Source: Clostridia bacterium
GTDB taxonomy: Bacteria; Bacillota; Clostridia; Oscillospirales; Acutalibacteraceae
Length of the DNA: 20,125 bases
Assembly: GCA_900752115.1 (NCBI GenBank)
Contig: CAADUC010000020.1
Location: forward strand, 1-20,125
Direction of reading: 5' to 3'
Numbering within the stretch: the first letter of the stretch is position 1; each line of letters opens with the position of its first letter. This document shows positions 6,592 through 13,929 of the stretch, in pieces. Under the pieces are notes generated by a model. It had not been told where the DNA came from. It searched no databases and saw only the letters and a list, made by a program, of their open reading frames with translations. A program made the translations under genes and the position numbers.

Positions 6592-7692
6592 ATGGAAAAG
6601 CTGCGTTTTATGCTTATCGGCTGCGGCCGTATTTCCAAGAATCACATTGCGGCAGCTGCTGCAAATCATGAGACATGCGAGCTTGTCGCTGTCTGCGATC
6701 CGGTAGTTGAGCTGGCGGAGAAGAAGGCGGACGATATGAAGGCCGCCGCCGGATATCGTCCGGCTGTTTACGCGGATTATAAAAAAGCGCTTGAGGAGCT
6801 TGCGATCGATTGCTGCGCCATTGCGACGGAGAGCGGTTATCATGCCGCAATTGCGCTTGACTGCATCGCGCACGGGAAAAATGTGCTGATTGAAAAGCCG
6901 ATGGCCCTTTCCACAGCCGATGCGGAGAAAATCCTCGCGGAGGCGGAGAAGCAGGGCGTTACGGTCGGCGTTTGCCATCAAAACCGCTTTAACGCTCCGA
7001 TCCGCCAGCTGCACCGTGCCCTTGAGGACGGCCGTTTCGGAAAGCTTGTCAACGGTACGGCCCGTATTCTTTGGAACCGTACGATGCCTTATTATCAGCA
7101 GGCTCCGTGGCGCGGCACCTGGGCTCAGGACGGCGGCACGCTGATGAACCAGTGCATTCATGACATTGATCTGCTTCAGTGGTGCCTTGGCGGCGAGCCG
7201 GACACCATCATGGCCATGACCGGCAATTATCTGCGTGATATCGAGGCGGAGGATTTCGGCTCGATCCTGATCCGCTTTAAGAACGGAACCATCGGTATTG
7301 TTGAGGGTACAGCCTGTACGTATCCGAAAAACCTGGAGGAAACTCTTTCCATTACCGGAGAGACCGGTACGGTTGTGATCGGAGGCCTGGCGGTCAACCG
7401 TGTGCAGACATGGAATTTTGCCGCTCCGGCCGAGCAGGACGCAGAGGTTGAGAAGCTTGCCGGTACGGATCCGAAGGATGTATACGGTAGCGGCCATAAC
7501 GCGCTTTATGCTGATTATATCGACGCTGTCCGCACGGGCCGCAAGCCCCTTGTCAGCGGCGAGGAGGGCATGAAGGGCATGAAGATTATTCTTGCCGCCT
7601 ACAAGAGCCAGAAGACCGGGATGCCTGTAAAGTACGACGGACTTTCCTTCTCTACGCTTGACATGGAGTCGAAGGACGTTAAAATCGGCTGA
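6592..7692 (+). CDS. wbpB: WbpB/WlbA-like UDP-GlcNAcA 3-dehydrogenase (Gfo/Idh/MocA family)
   Basis: This 366-residue Gfo/Idh/MocA oxidoreductase has the N-terminal nucleotide-binding turn LIGCGRISKNH (8-18), the EKP signature (101-103) and the substrate-side segment GGTLMNQCIHDIDLLQW (181-197), which is characteristic of WlbA/WbpB. It would oxidise the C3 hydroxyl of UDP-GlcNAcA to a ketone; in studied homologues the reduced cofactor is recycled with 2-oxoglutarate formed by the partner aminotransferase. An in-frame ATG exists at 6535, but it sits in the T-tract of the preceding hairpin and lacks a ribosome site. The ATG at 6592 has AAAGGCGG about 8 nt upstream and places the Rossmann motif at the usual distance from the N-terminus, so it is preferred. 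Confidence 0.92.
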   Translation: MEKLRFMLIGCGRISKNHIAAAAANHETCELVAVCDPVVELAEKKADDMKAAAGYRPAVYADYKKALEELAIDCCAIATESGYHAAIALDCIAHGKNVLIEKPMALSTADAEKILAEAEKQGVTVGVCHQNRFNAPIRQLHRALEDGRFGKLVNGTARILWNRTMPYYQQAPWRGTWAQDGGTLMNQCIHDIDLLQWCLGGEPDTIMAMTGNYLRDIEAEDFGSILIRFKNGTIGIVEGTACTYPKNLEETLSITGETGTVVIGGLAVNRVQTWNFAAPAEQDAEVEKLAGTDPKDVYGSGHNALYADYIDAVRTGRKPLVSGEEGMKGMKIILAAYKSQKTGMPVKYDGLSFSTLDMESKDVKIG

Positions 7693-7707
7693 GGGGAGGA
7701 AACACGA

Positions 7708-8787
7708 TTGAAAATTTTGACGATCGTGGGCGCGCGCCCGCAGTTTGTAAAAGCGTCCGTTGTCAGCGCGGCGCTGAAGCCTCTGTGCGACGAGGTGATA
7801 GTTCATACCGGTCAGCATTACGACAAGAACATGTCGGACGTTTTCTTTGAGGAGCTCGGCATTCCGAAACCGGCCTACAATCTCGGCGTTGGCTCCGGTT
7901 CGCACGGAAAGCAGACCGGCGAAATGCTCATGCGCATCGAGGAAGTCATCGGGGAGGAAAAGCCTGATATCCTGATGGTCTACGGCGATACGAATTCGAC
8001 GCTTGCCGGAGCGCTTGCTGCAAGTAAGCTTCATATTCCGGTGGCGCATGTGGAGGCAGGACTGCGTTCCTACAATATGCGCATGCCTGAGGAGCAGAAC
8101 CGCGTTCTCACCGACCATATTTCCACATGGCTGCTCTGCCCGACGGAGACCGCAGTGAAAAATCTCGCGAAGGAGGGAATTACGCGCGGCGTTACCATGA
8201 CGGGCGATGTGATGCTCGATTCCGTGCTGCATTTTCTCTCTGTTGCCCGGGCCAATCCGGATAAGGTGAAAATTTATGAAACGCTTGGCCTCACGCCGAA
8301 GCAGTATCGCCTGGCAACGCTTCACCGTGCCGAAACGACGGACGGCGGCATTGAGGCAGTGATGCGTATTTTCCGTGCGTTTGAGCAGCTCCCGCAGCGC
8401 GTTGTGATCCCGATTCATCCCCGCACCCGCGGTCTTGCGGAGCAGGCTATTTCGCAGGGCGGTTTTACAAATATTCAGCTTATTGATCCGGTAGGCTATT
8501 TGGAAATGCTTTTGCTCACCAGCGGAGCCTGTCAGGTTCTCACGGATTCCGGCGGCCTGCAGAAGGAAGCCTATTTCATGGAGGTGCCCTGCGTTACGCT
8601 GCGCACGGAAACGGAATGGGTAGAAACGCTGCACGGAAACTGGAATATACTTGCCTCCCTGACGACGGAAGATATCCTGCAGAAGGCGCTGAACACGGTG
8701 CCGGATCCCGCCGCGCGCGACAGCAAGCCCTTCGGCGACGGACACGCTTCGGATAAGATCGCACAGATCCTCTGCCCGCAGGCGTAA
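7708..8787 (+). CDS. wbpI: WbpI-like UDP-GlcNAc(3NAc)A 2-epimerase, TTG start
   Basis: This 359-residue non-hydrolysing UDP-GlcNAc 2-epimerase family enzyme would invert C2 of UDP-2,3-diacetamido-glucuronate to give the manno form. Motifs are VGARPQFVKAS (7-17), HTGQHYDKNMSDVFFEELGIP (33-53; the YDxNMS form is seen in the WbpI branch rather than WecB), VYGDTNST (91-98), HVEAGLRS (114-121) and TLHRAET with His206. Asp94, Glu116 and His206 correspond to catalytic residues of WecB-type enzymes. The initiation codon is TTG, preceded by an excellent GGGGAGGA site. It follows the 3-dehydrogenase by 15 nt. If the other pathway genes were absent it could be read as a plain UDP-GlcNAc epimerase. Confidence 0.92.
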   Translation: MKILTIVGARPQFVKASVVSAALKPLCDEVIVHTGQHYDKNMSDVFFEELGIPKPAYNLGVGSGSHGKQTGEMLMRIEEVIGEEKPDILMVYGDTNSTLAGALAASKLHIPVAHVEAGLRSYNMRMPEEQNRVLTDHISTWLLCPTETAVKNLAKEGITRGVTMTGDVMLDSVLHFLSVARANPDKVKIYETLGLTPKQYRLATLHRAETTDGGIEAVMRIFRAFEQLPQRVVIPIHPRTRGLAEQAISQGGFTNIQLIDPVGYLEMLLLTSGACQVLTDSGGLQKEAYFMEVPCVTLRTETEWVETLHGNWNILASLTTEDILQKALNTVPDPAARDSKPFGDGHASDKIAQILCPQA

Positions 8788-8823
8788 CGGTCTCCGACTC
8801 AGAGAAAACGGGAGAGGTTTACG

Positions 8824-10074
8824 ATGAACATCCTTTTGATCAACCACTATGCCGGCGGAGCAAAGCACGGCATGGAATACCGGCCCTATTTCATGGCGAA
8901 GCGCTGGGTGGAGATGGGGCACAGCGTCACGATTGCGGCAAGTTCTTTTTCTCATCTGCGCACGAAAAATCCTTCGATGGAAGGGAAGAAGCTGCTCGAG
9001 GAGGACGTCGACGGGATTCGCTACGTGTGGCTTAACGGGAACTCTTACCAGGGCAACGGTGTCGGCAGAATCCGCAACATGCTCAGCTTTCTCAACGGTC
9101 TGTATGCCCATATGGGAGAGATCGCCGGTGAGGGAAAACCTGACGTTGTAATTGCGTCCTCGACGTATCCGCTTGATATTTATCCGGCACACAAATTTTC
9201 AAAGAAGTATGGCTCCATGCTGATCTATGAAGTCCATGATCTCTGGCCGCTCAGTCCCATTGAGCTTGGGGGAATGAGTCCGAAGCATCCGTATATTCAG
9301 GTGATGCAGAAGGCGGAAAACGACTGCTGCAAATACAGCGATTATATCGTCTCTCTTCTGCCGTGCTCAAAGGAACATTTCATTGAACATGGGATGGATC
9401 CGGAGAAGTTTGTCTGTATTCCAAACGGAATTGTAAAGGCGGATTGGGACGTGCCGTTCCATGAGCCTGCTGTCTACAGCGACAAGCTCGGCGCGTATCA
9501 TGCGGACGGTTGGTTCCTGATTGGCTACACCGGTGCGCATGGCATTGCCAACGCGCTTGACAGCTTTGTTGAGGCAGGGGAGAAGCTGCGCGGAAAGAAG
9601 ATCAAGCTGATTGCGGTGGGACAGGGACCGGAGCGCGATCGGTTGATGAAGAAGGTGCAGGAGCTGCATGTGGAGGAGAATGTGGAATTCCTCCCTGCGG
9701 TCAAGCGCGATGAGGTGCCCGAACTGCTTGCCCAGTTCGACGCTCTCTATGTCGGTTTGCAGCGCCAGCCGTTGTTCCGTTTCGGCGTCAGTCCGAATAA
9801 ACTGATGGATTATATGATGGCCGGCAAGCCTGTCATTTTTGCCATTGACGCCGGTAACGACATGGTGGCCGAGGCTGGCTGCGGTGTTTCCATCCCGCCG
9901 GAGGACAGCGCGGCGATTGCCGGAGCTGCGGAACAGCTTGCCGCCGCTTCAAAGGAAGAATTGACGGCGATGGGGGAGCGCGGTCACCGCTTTATCCTTG
10001 AGAATTATGAGTACGACGTGCTTGCAAAGAAATTTATCGACGTTTTTGAGTCGCCGTACCGGGCCAAGAAATAA
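8824..10074 (+). CDS. GT4-family glycosyltransferase
   Basis: This 416-residue retaining GT-B glycosyltransferase has an N-terminal acceptor domain opening with MNILLINHYAGG and no transmembrane segment. The linker CIPNGI (198-203) leads to a donor-binding domain with YTGAHG (235-240), AVGQGPERD (264-272) and SPNKLMDYMMAGKPVI (323-338). The layout resembles the WbuB/WbpH-type transferases found in O-antigen and capsule loci. As the last gene of an operon that makes UDP-ManNAc3NAcA, it is the best candidate to transfer this or an adjacent sugar onto a lipid-linked or wall acceptor, but the donor cannot be deduced from motifs. GGGAGAGG lies just upstream of the start. No polymerase, flippase or initiating transferase is seen in the window. 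Confidence 0.92.
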   Translation: MNILLINHYAGGAKHGMEYRPYFMAKRWVEMGHSVTIAASSFSHLRTKNPSMEGKKLLEEDVDGIRYVWLNGNSYQGNGVGRIRNMLSFLNGLYAHMGEIAGEGKPDVVIASSTYPLDIYPAHKFSKKYGSMLIYEVHDLWPLSPIELGGMSPKHPYIQVMQKAENDCCKYSDYIVSLLPCSKEHFIEHGMDPEKFVCIPNGIVKADWDVPFHEPAVYSDKLGAYHADGWFLIGYTGAHGIANALDSFVEAGEKLRGKKIKLIAVGQGPERDRLMKKVQELHVEENVEFLPAVKRDEVPELLAQFDALYVGLQRQPLFRFGVSPNKLMDYMMAGKPVIFAIDAGNDMVAEAGCGVSIPPEDSAAIAGAAEQLAAASKEELTAMGERGHRFILENYEYDVLAKKFIDVFESPYRAKK

Positions 10075-10191
10075 GCTGCAGCGCTTTTTAGAGTGCAGCT
10101 TTACGAAAAATCAAGAGTACGGAGACGGTAAGGACGCTTTCCTCTTGTGCGGTAAGTACGAAAAAGGAAGAAAATAATGAATTCAGAAAAG

Positions 10192-10226
10192 GGAGGCGCC
10201 GTGTAAACGGCGTCTCCTGGTTCTTT
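10192..10226 (+). terminator. Intrinsic terminator of the polysaccharide operon
   Basis: GGAGGCGCCGT (10192-10202) pairs with ACGGCGTCTCC (10207-10217), 11 pairs including one G-T, around a GTAA loop. A moderately T-rich stretch TGGTTCTTT follows. It lies about 120 nt after the glycosyltransferase stop. Confidence 0.7.
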
Positions 10227-10405
10227 AATGGGCCCTGCTTGCGGTTATGGAAAGAAGCCGGTAGAAAATGATTTTGTTGTCTTGTGGGAGAATTAATGTT
10301 AGGCAAAATACAGCGCATAAAGCGTACAATATAGACGGGTGTCTTTGCCATTCCACATAAAAGAAATTCTGTGAAAATCCATAGTTGTATTGCTTTACTA
10401 TTGTG

Positions 10406-10446
10406 CAGCGGCAAAGGATGTTTACGTCAATTTGCCGCTGTTTTTT
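10406..10446 (+). terminator. Strong orphan intrinsic terminator
   Basis: CAGCGGCAAA (10406-10415) and TTTGCCGCTG (10431-10440) pair perfectly over 10 bp and run straight into TTTTTT (10441-10446). No gene ends between the previous terminator and this one, so its transcript is unknown. Confidence 0.85.
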
Positions 10447-10497
10447 GTATCATTTAATTTCTTAATGCTATAGCTTTGCCATGTTTATTCTCGTTGC

Positions 10498-10527
10498 TTG
10501 TCTCAGAAACGGTCTATGTAATATAAT
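10498..10527 (+). promoter_or_regulatory. Promoter of the XRE-SdpI gene
   Basis: TTGTCT (10498-10503), an 18-bp spacer and a perfect TATAAT (10522-10527) place the transcript start near 10534, about 30 nt before the ATG. Confidence 0.7.
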
Positions 10528-10564
10528 GATCGTGTGCTCATCACATGGAAAGAGGCGAAAAACG

Positions 10565-11443
10565 ATGCTGTGCGAAAATATAAAGCATTTCAGGAAAGCA
10601 AAAGGAATCAGTCAGGAGGAGATGGCAGTCAAATTGCATGTGGTCAGACAAACCGTTTCAAAATGGGAAAATGGTTTATCTGTACCAGATGCCGATGTTC
10701 TCGTTCACATGGCGGAATTGCTTGATGTATCTGTGAGCAGACTTTTGGGAATAGAAGCGGGAAGCAATGAGAATTCGAACTTGTCCGAAGAATTGCAAAA
10801 GCTGAATGAGGAACTGGCAAAGATCAATCGGCAGGAGAAATTGGCTAGGCAGGCAGGCGAAAAAACAGGGTTGATAATATTTCTTTCAATTGCAGCAATG
10901 CTGCTTGCCTTGACTGTAAAAAACGAGATAGCGTCTATTGCGCTTGTAGGCGTATGTCTGCTTACAGCTATTGTTATTCTGTATCGTAATTTAGCTTTGC
11001 TTACCAACATAACCACGGACGATTTGAAAACAGGAATTTTGCGTGTTACAACGATTTTCAATAGTATTGTTTTCGCAGTAGGAATCCTTTTTGCACTTTT
11101 GAAAGCTTTTGACGTCTTAACCTTTCCAAAAGACGGAGAAAAGATGGTGGCTATGGCATTAGTATCGTGTGTAATGATTTTCGCAGGTATTATATCTCCG
11201 AAATTGCCATACAGCAGACACACCGGGCTGCGGTTACCATGGACAGTATGCGACGAGGACACGTGGAATGTTGCACATAGGATTTTAGGCTATGTTTCAC
11301 TTCCGGTTGCACTGCTCTATATAGCTTGCGCTTTGACGATTCCTAATTTTGAAACAGTTACCCTTTGTGCGGTGGCGGTATGGATTGGTATTCCGGGTGT
11401 AATTTCTTATGTGTTCTTCAAAAAGAAAATGGGTGGAAAATAG
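10565..11443 (+). CDS. XRE-family HTH regulator fused to an SdpI-like membrane domain
   Basis: This 292-residue protein combines an XRE helix-turn-helix (about 3-62, with ISQEEMAVKLHVVRQTVSKWE), a charged coiled-coil-like linker (about 72-98) and roughly six hydrophobic helices (near 102-118, 122-141, 164-181, 195-211, 240-258 and 265-285). Between helices four and five is an SdpI-family signature: SPKLPYSRHTGLRLPWT, then the W and HR of DTWNVAHRILG (211-242). In Bacillus subtilis, SdpI gives immunity to the SdpC toxin and also sequesters the repressor SdpR at the membrane; here a DNA-binding domain is covalently joined to the membrane domain. The ATG at 10565 has GAGG 9 nt upstream; an ATG at 10481 in the same frame lies before the promoter and is rejected. 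The gene is visibly AT-richer than its neighbours, suggesting transfer. Ligand and targets are unknown. Confidence 0.88.
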   Translation: MLCENIKHFRKAKGISQEEMAVKLHVVRQTVSKWENGLSVPDADVLVHMAELLDVSVSRLLGIEAGSNENSNLSEELQKLNEELAKINRQEKLARQAGEKTGLIIFLSIAAMLLALTVKNEIASIALVGVCLLTAIVILYRNLALLTNITTDDLKTGILRVTTIFNSIVFAVGILFALLKAFDVLTFPKDGEKMVAMALVSCVMIFAGIISPKLPYSRHTGLRLPWTVCDEDTWNVAHRILGYVSLPVALLYIACALTIPNFETVTLCAVAVWIGIPGVISYVFFKKKMGGK

Positions 11444-11474
11444 CAGGAGGTTCTTTACTTGCCAGTAGACAGAC

Positions 11475-11515
11475 AAGAGGGACGGCAAGAAACGTTGCCA
11501 TCCCTCTTTATTATC
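11475..11515 (+). terminator. Intrinsic terminator of the XRE-SdpI gene
   Basis: AAGAGGGACGGCAA (11475-11488) pairs with TTGCCATCCCTCTT (11495-11508) with a single C-A mismatch, followed by TTTATTAT. The 11516-11657 gap beyond it shows no supported gene. Confidence 0.8.
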
Positions 11516-11657
11516 TGAAATATTTTGGCAAAATCAAACGATTGTTTAAAGATCTATACTGTTCTTCTTGAGGAATTCCCAAAATGGACAGTTCGGCGGT
11601 TACGGTGGAGGCAGAAACTCTCTTTTGCTCAAAAAGTGTGAACAAAAGCGAACAGGG

Positions 11658-12257
11658 TTACGGGCATGGTTCGTCGGGGAAGGTTTCCGGAGCAACAAGA
11701 CCGAGTTCCTCCATTTTCTCCCGCAAACGCAGATAATCCTCAAAGGCACTTGCCTTTGACGCAGGATTGCGCAGCAAAGCGGCGGGGTGAAGGGTGGCCA
11801 TCATGAGAATTCCGCCCTTTTCATAGAATACGCCGTGTTCTTTTGTGATTTTAAAATCGGGGCGAATGATTTTCATAGCGGCAATACGCCCCAGACAGAC
11901 AATAATTTTCGGACGGAGGAAGGATGTTTGCGCGCGCAGCCAGTTGATGCATGCATCCTGCTCCTCGGGAAGGGGATCGCGGTTTTTCGGCGGACGGCAT
12001 TTGACAATGTTGGCGATATAGATATCTTTATCGCGCGAAAGGCCTACCGCAGCCAGTTGCTTATCCAGGTATTGTCCGCTTCTTCCGACGAAGGGTTTGC
12101 CCTGCAGATCCTCCTGCTCACCCGGTCCTTCACCGATAAACAAAACCTTTGCGTTCCGGTTTCCCACGCCAAACACGACTTGGGTCCTATCCTTGCGAAG
12201 TTCACATTTTTCACAGAGCAGACAATCGTGCTCCAGTTCTTCCCATGTCTGATACAT
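11658..12257 (-). CDS. Family-4 uracil-DNA glycosylase with an Fe-S cluster
   Basis: This 199-residue enzyme removes uracil from DNA at the start of base-excision repair. It has the family-4 signatures: motif GEGPGEQED (42-50), the HPAALLRNP motif (157-165) and the four cysteines expected to bind a 4Fe-4S cluster, Cys15 and Cys18 in CLLCEKC, Cys87 in VKCRPPKNRDP and Cys103. The start is set by AAGGAAGGAG 9 nt upstream. The gene stands alone with its own promoter, diverging from pduL. Related members of this family were first described as phage DNA-polymerase-associated proteins, so that label may appear in automatic annotations. Confidence 0.95.
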   Translation of the reverse strand: MYQTWEELEHDCLLCEKCELRKDRTQVVFGVGNRNAKVLFIGEGPGEQEDLQGKPFVGRSGQYLDKQLAAVGLSRDKDIYIANIVKCRPPKNRDPLPEEQDACINWLRAQTSFLRPKIIVCLGRIAAMKIIRPDFKITKEHGVFYEKGGILMMATLHPAALLRNPASKASAFEDYLRLREKMEELGLVAPETFPDEPCP

Positions 12258-12325
12258 CTCTCGGTTCTCCTTCCTTGTGTAAATGAACGCCGCCCAGGGG
12301 AGGACTGCGCTGCATAGCTTTTTCT

Positions 12326-12354
12326 ATTATAAGGCGTTTGCCGTCAAGACACAA
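12326..12354 (-). promoter_or_regulatory. Promoter of the uracil-DNA glycosylase gene
   Basis: On the minus strand TTGTGT (12354-12349), a 17-bp spacer and a perfect TATAAT (12331-12326) precede the start by about 70 bp. A TTGACG hexamer inside the spacer is too close to the -10 to be the -35 element. Confidence 0.6.
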
Positions 12355-12474
12355 GATAGCAAAGTGCCCCTCATTTGTTTTGATTGCTTTTCAGCTCTTT
12401 TCCCGTACAGAGATTAGAAAATGATGTTGCGGAGAAGTACTGTCTTCCTATTTTCGTGTTTCCGTCGAGAAGGG

Positions 12475-12503
12475 TTGAAATTTTGCAGGTGACGGAGTAC
12501 AAT
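12475..12503 (+). promoter_or_regulatory. Promoter of pduL
   Basis: TTGAAA (12475-12480), a 17-bp spacer and TACAAT (12498-12503) form a good housekeeping promoter. The transcript would start near 12510, giving an unusually long leader of about 160 nt. Confidence 0.7.
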
Positions 12504-12668
12504 AAAAAAAACAATGATTTTGCAGGGCGGCTGCGAACGTGTCAATGGAGAATGGCTTTCCTGTGGATACGGAATTTTCCCTGGCATATCTCCATAGGAG
12601 ACGATTCCTTATCTGCCTGGTCGAAGCGCCCTTCATTTTATCATAAGGAAGATAGGAGAGTGGGTACA
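12504..12668 (+). other. Long pduL leader with a possible 33-codon ORF
   Basis: The leader contains an inverted pair ATGGAGA/TCTCCAT (about 12545-12551 and 12589-12595). It also holds a small frame from ATG 12545 to TAA 12646 that begins MENGFPVDTEF and has no convincing ribosome site. Whether this is a regulatory leader or plain untranslated sequence cannot be decided. The other part of the intergenic region (12258-12474) holds only the two divergent promoters. Confidence 0.25.
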
Positions 12669-13238
12669 ATGAAAATTATGGTTGAGACCTCGGCACGTCA
12701 TATTCACCTGACCCAGGAGGATCTGGATACGCTGTTTGGTAAGGATTATCAGCTCACCCCGAAAAAGGATCTCTCGCAGCCCGGCCAGTTTGCCTGTGCG
12801 GAGAAGGTGGAAGTTGTCGGACCGAAGTCTTCCCTCAAACTTTCGATTCTGGGCCCGGTTCGTCCGGAAACGCAGGTGGAGCTTGCGAAGACGGATGCTC
12901 GTACCCTTGGCATTGACGCACCGCTGCGTATGTCCGGATGCCTGGAGGGAACACCCGGCTGCAAGCTGATTGGTCCCAAGGGCGAAGTTACCATCGACCG
13001 CGGTGTGATCGTAGCGAAGCGTCACGCGCATTTTACTCCGGAGCAGGCCGTCGAATATGGTGTGACGGATGGCGAGAGCATCGGCATCAAGCTCGACTAT
13101 GGCGAGCGGTCCCTTGTCTTCGGCGATGTGGTTGCCCGTGTCAGCCGCACGGCTGGTTTGGCTGTGCATATTGATACCGATGAGGCCAACGCTGCCGGTC
13201 TGCCCGGCACGGTGGACGGTGAGGTTATCAAATTCTGA
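12669..13238 (+). CDS. pduL: PduL-type phosphate acyltransferase (phosphotransacylase)
   Basis: This 189-residue protein matches the PduL family, which interconverts acyl-CoA (acetyl- or propionyl-CoA) and acyl phosphate and is unrelated to Pta. The duplicated beta-barrel halves each carry a metal-binding histidine pair: ARHIHL with His11 and His13, and AKRHAHF with His118 and His120. The signature RMSGCLEGTPGCKLIGPKG (86-104) lies between them. There is no N-terminal encapsulation peptide and no microcompartment shell gene nearby, so it is probably a cytosolic enzyme feeding acetate kinase for ATP formation. The reading frame is open well upstream, but the ATG at 12669 is preceded by GGAGAG at good spacing and begins the conserved domain. 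It has its own promoter and terminator. Confidence 0.95.
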   Translation: MKIMVETSARHIHLTQEDLDTLFGKDYQLTPKKDLSQPGQFACAEKVEVVGPKSSLKLSILGPVRPETQVELAKTDARTLGIDAPLRMSGCLEGTPGCKLIGPKGEVTIDRGVIVAKRHAHFTPEQAVEYGVTDGESIGIKLDYGERSLVFGDVVARVSRTAGLAVHIDTDEANAAGLPGTVDGEVIKF

Positions 13239-13261
13239 TTTCCGTACTCAGAGAATAAGCG

Positions 13262-13306
13262 AAGCGCCGGACAGGCGGAGATTTCTCCGTCGGTCCGGCG
13301 CTTTTT
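13262..13306 (+). terminator. Intrinsic terminator of pduL
   Basis: AAGCGCCGGAC (13262-13272) pairs perfectly with GTCCGGCGCTT (13293-13303). An inner CGGAG/CTCCG helix (13276-13280, 13285-13289) stacks inside, and the run TTTTT ends at 13306. From 13307 to 13515 no gene is supported. Confidence 0.9.
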
Positions 13307-13515
13307 CATGCAGGGAGTGAAACAAATACAATGGAAGAAAGTTGTACCATCAAATGCAGAAAGAAAACAGCATTGAAATTGCATTTACTGCGTTTGTTGC
13401 AAAGACCCATGCGGCAGGGTAAACGGGCGGCTTTTCTCTGTATCTGTATGGTACTGCAGAGCTCTGATTTGTTTGTAATCTCTGTTGAGCGTGATCGGCT
13501 AAGACCCCAGTTTAC

Positions 13516-13929
13516 ACTCATCAGGCGTGCCTGTTCATACTTGTCTTGCCATTCTGCGCTTTCCGCATGCTCATAATCGCACTCCAGTGTCTTTCAGAAG
13601 AGACGGTTTCGGAAATAACTGCGCACCCGATCAAGCCGTCGTGTTTTTCCGCGCGCCGCCATACTGCCAAGGCTCTGGGAGACGAGCAGAACAGCGGTCA
13701 GTCCAGCCAGCGTCAGGGCCGCCTGCTGTGTGTCAGCCTGGTTTGTCACAAGATCCACGCCGGCCTTCGGTAAATACAGGGCCGCAAACGGCGTTACGAC
13801 AGTGCAGACCATTTCAAGCAGCATCAGAGCCATTAAAACTTTGTCGCTCTCCCAGATGCCATGAAGGAGATAGCGCGCATGATTGGCGGGAGAAAAACTC
13901 TCCCGTGGTATATTTGTTTTCTGTTTCAT
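13516..13929 (-). pseudogene. Decayed N-terminal fragment of an ABC exporter (permease domain)
   Basis: The ATG at 13929 opens a frame beginning MKQKTNIPRESF, followed by hydrophobic segments (KVLMALMLLEMVCTVVTPFAALYLP and a second around LTLAGLTAVLLV) typical of the first two helices of an ABC half-transporter. The frame stops at TGA 13596-13594 right after YFRNRLF. The same frame continues past the stop with KTLECDYEHAESAEWQDKYE and on to about 13516, exactly the coupling-loop sequence expected next in such exporters. The gene therefore carries a nonsense codon and then loses homology; the remaining helices and the ATPase domain are absent. Its ATG overlaps the stop of the GNAT fusion gene (ATGA), so it was once translationally coupled to it. 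Confidence 0.75.

Larger units (their letters stand above)
10075..10480. other. Intergenic stretch with hairpins and no evident protein gene
   Basis: This stretch begins with a perfect 8-bp inverted repeat (AAGCTGCA 10073-10080, TGCAGCTT 10094-10101) overlapping the glycosyltransferase stop, followed by two terminators described separately. From about 10240 the composition becomes visibly AT-richer. Between the two terminators (10227-10405) I see no convincing coding frame. A weak TACAAT hexamer near 10337-10342 could serve a small RNA that ends at the second terminator. Confidence 0.5.

Noticed and set aside
5136..6638. A 500-codon minus-strand frame opposite the 6-dehydrogenase
   Set aside because: Antisense shadow of a conserved gene; it also crosses the hairpin at 6492-6535.
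6538..9192. An 884-codon open frame on the minus strand
   Set aside because: It lies entirely opposite three well-recognised plus-strand genes, encodes an Arg/His/Leu-rich sequence without domains and lacks a ribosome site. It is a by-product of codon bias in the real genes.
10177..10206. A 9-codon frame (MNSEKGGAV) with an AAGGA upstream that ends inside the operon terminator
   Set aside because: Far too short to support, and the overlap with the terminator stem gives no clear attenuation logic because no gene follows closely.
11568..11759. A 63-codon plus-strand frame after the XRE-SdpI terminator
   Set aside because: Its second half is antisense to the uracil-DNA glycosylase gene, and it shows no recognisable domain.
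13331..13576. An 81-codon plus-strand frame after the pduL terminator
   Set aside because: No domain, Cys/Arg/Leu-rich composition typical of non-coding sequence, and it overlaps the exporter remnant on the other strand.
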